DNA of 6,480 nucleotides, from assembly GCA_017619255.1 (NCBI GenBank), contig JAFZSS010000092.1, positions 1 to 6,480 of the forward strand, read 5' to 3'. A program made the position numbers and the translations under genes. Shown here piece after piece: positions 5,479 to 6,480 of the stretch (the stretch's first letter is position 1; every line of letters begins with the position of its first letter). Source of the DNA: Muribaculaceae bacterium (GTDB taxonomy: Bacteria > Bacteroidota > Bacteroidia > Bacteroidales > Muribaculaceae). The notes under the pieces are model-generated. The model was not told the DNA's origin. It worked only from the letters and a program-made list of their open reading frames with translations, and made no database searches.

Positions 5479-6480
5479 ATGAAAGCATTAATGTTCGGCT
5501 GGGAATTTCCGCCTCACATCCTGGGAGGGCTGGGAACAGCGAGTTACGGCCTCACCAAGGGCATGTGGCAGAACGGTGACATGGACATCACCTTCGTCAT
5601 CCCGAAGCCCTGGGGCGACGAGCCAAAGGATTTTGCCCGGATTATCGGAGCAAACAGCACTCCCGTGGCATGGCGCGATGTGAACATGGAGTATGTTCAG
5701 AGCCGCATCGGCGATGTGATGGATCCGCAGATGTATTTTGACCTGCGCAACCACATTTACAGCGACTTCAACTACATGAGCACCAATGACCTGGGCTGCA
5801 TCGAGTTTTCAGGCCGCTACCCCGAAAACCTGTTGGAGGAAATCAATAACTACAGCATCGTGGCTGGCGTCATTGCCCGCACGGTGGACTGTGACATCAT
5901 CCATAGCCATGACTGGCTCACCTATCCTGCCGGCATCCACGCCAAGCAGGTAACTGGCAAACCCCTGGTCATCCATGTTCACGCCACCGACTTTGACCGC
6001 TCACGCGGCAATGTCAACCCCACGGTGTTCAGCATCGAGAAGGACGGTATGAACCATGCCGACCACATCATCACCGTGAGCAACCTGACGCGCCGCACCG
6101 TCATCGAAAAATACGGCATCAGCCCCGACAAGGTGACCACCGTGCACAATGCCGTGGAGCCTTTGAACGAAGAACTGCTCAACCTGGAGGCACCTCCGGG
6201 CAAAACGAGCAAGGTCATCACCTTCTTGGGACGCATCACCATGCAGAAAGGCCCCGAGTACTTCGTCGAGGCTGCTGCTCAGGTGCTGCACAAAGTCAAC
6301 GATGCCCAGTTCGTTATGGCGGGCAGTGGCGACATGATGGACAAGATGATACGCCTCGCCGCCAAGCGCGACATCGCCGACCGCTTCCACTTCACCGGCT
6401 TCCTCAAGGGCAAACAGGTGTATGAAATGCTCGCCGCCAGCGACGTGTACATCATGCCATCGGTGAGCGAGCCCTTCGGC
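5479..6480 (+). CDS. GT4-like glycosyltransferase, glycogen-synthase-like (C-terminus missing)
   Basis: The frame is open for 334 codons to the window edge. The product is a GT-B fold retaining glycosyltransferase, probably adding glucose from a nucleotide sugar to alpha-glucan in the cytoplasm. Motifs in order are WEFPPHILGGLGTASYG (8-24), with the glycine-rich GGLG loop that glycogen/starch synthases use for donor and acceptor binding; HSHDWLTYPAG (142-152); VIHVHATDFDRS (164-175); VSNLTRRTVIEKYG (200-213); VHNAV (222-226); FLGRITMQKGPEYFVEAA (249-266); MAGSGD (280-285); and FTGFLKGKQVYEMLAASDVY (305-324), then PSVSEPFG (327-334). The last starts the EX7E-type donor-site motif, whose second half is beyond the edge. 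Start choice rests on the strong Shine-Dalgarno at 5462-5470 and the MKALMFGWEFPP opening. It sits 24 bp after the debranching-enzyme gene. Whether it uses ADP- or UDP-glucose, and whether glycogen is really the product, cannot be decided here. Confidence 0.88.
   Translation, partial: MKALMFGWEFPPHILGGLGTASYGLTKGMWQNGDMDITFVIPKPWGDEPKDFARIIGANSTPVAWRDVNMEYVQSRIGDVMDPQMYFDLRNHIYSDFNYMSTNDLGCIEFSGRYPENLLEEINNYSIVAGVIARTVDCDIIHSHDWLTYPAGIHAKQVTGKPLVIHVHATDFDRSRGNVNPTVFSIEKDGMNHADHIITVSNLTRRTVIEKYGISPDKVTTVHNAVEPLNEELLNLEAPPGKTSKVITFLGRITMQKGPEYFVEAAAQVLHKVNDAQFVMAGSGDMMDKMIRLAAKRDIADRFHFTGFLKGKQVYEMLAASDVYIMPSVSEPFG

Noticed and set aside
5979..6390. Minus-strand frames antisense to the glycosyltransferase
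   Set aside because: The plus-strand frame has clear GT motifs throughout this stretch; the antisense frames have none.

Overview
The window looks like chromosomal DNA of a member of the Bacteroidales (Prevotella/Muribaculaceae-like; the family is not resolved). The reasons are Bacteroidota-type promoter boxes (TAnnTTTG) in the intergenic gaps, starts that mostly lack a Shine-Dalgarno sequence, a zinc-free type B ribosomal protein L31, and a glycogen debranching enzyme followed by a glycosyltransferase in a Bacteroidota-like arrangement. Coding DNA is moderately GC-rich and the intergenic gaps are strongly AT-rich. I see no mobile element, CRISPR array, tRNA or rRNA.

Layout. (1) The left edge holds the first 40 codons of a leftward PHP-type (CpsB/CapC-like) tyrosine phosphatase gene, truncated by the window. 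(2) A 223-bp divergent gap carries one promoter for it and one for rpmE2. (3) rpmE2 (type B L31) runs rightward and ends in a strong hairpin terminator, preceded by a perfect 18-bp palindrome. (4) Two leftward membrane-protein genes, a DUF308/HdeD-like protein and then a DUF3667-like zinc-ribbon protein, form a probable two-gene operon that converges on that terminator. (5) A 109-bp divergent gap holds back-to-back promoters whose -33 slots coincide. (6) A rightward operon covers the rest of the window: a DAGK/YegS-like lipid kinase, a GH133-type glycogen debranching enzyme and a GT4-like (glycogen-synthase-like) glycosyltransferase that runs off the right edge. The gaps between these three are only 45 and 24 bp and I see no promoter or terminator in them.

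How the genes fit together. The right half is most simply a storage-polysaccharide (glycogen) module: the glycosyltransferase would extend alpha-glucan and the debranching enzyme would remove alpha-1,6 branches. The lipid kinase seems to share the transcript, and its link to glycogen is not obvious. The left half is housekeeping (L31) plus membrane proteins of unknown function. I found no clear sign of an undescribed system. The points most worth checking are the motif departures in the debranching enzyme, the near-leaderless kinase start with coincident -33 slots, the lipid kinase in a glycogen operon, and the uncharacterised DUF308-DUF3667 pair.
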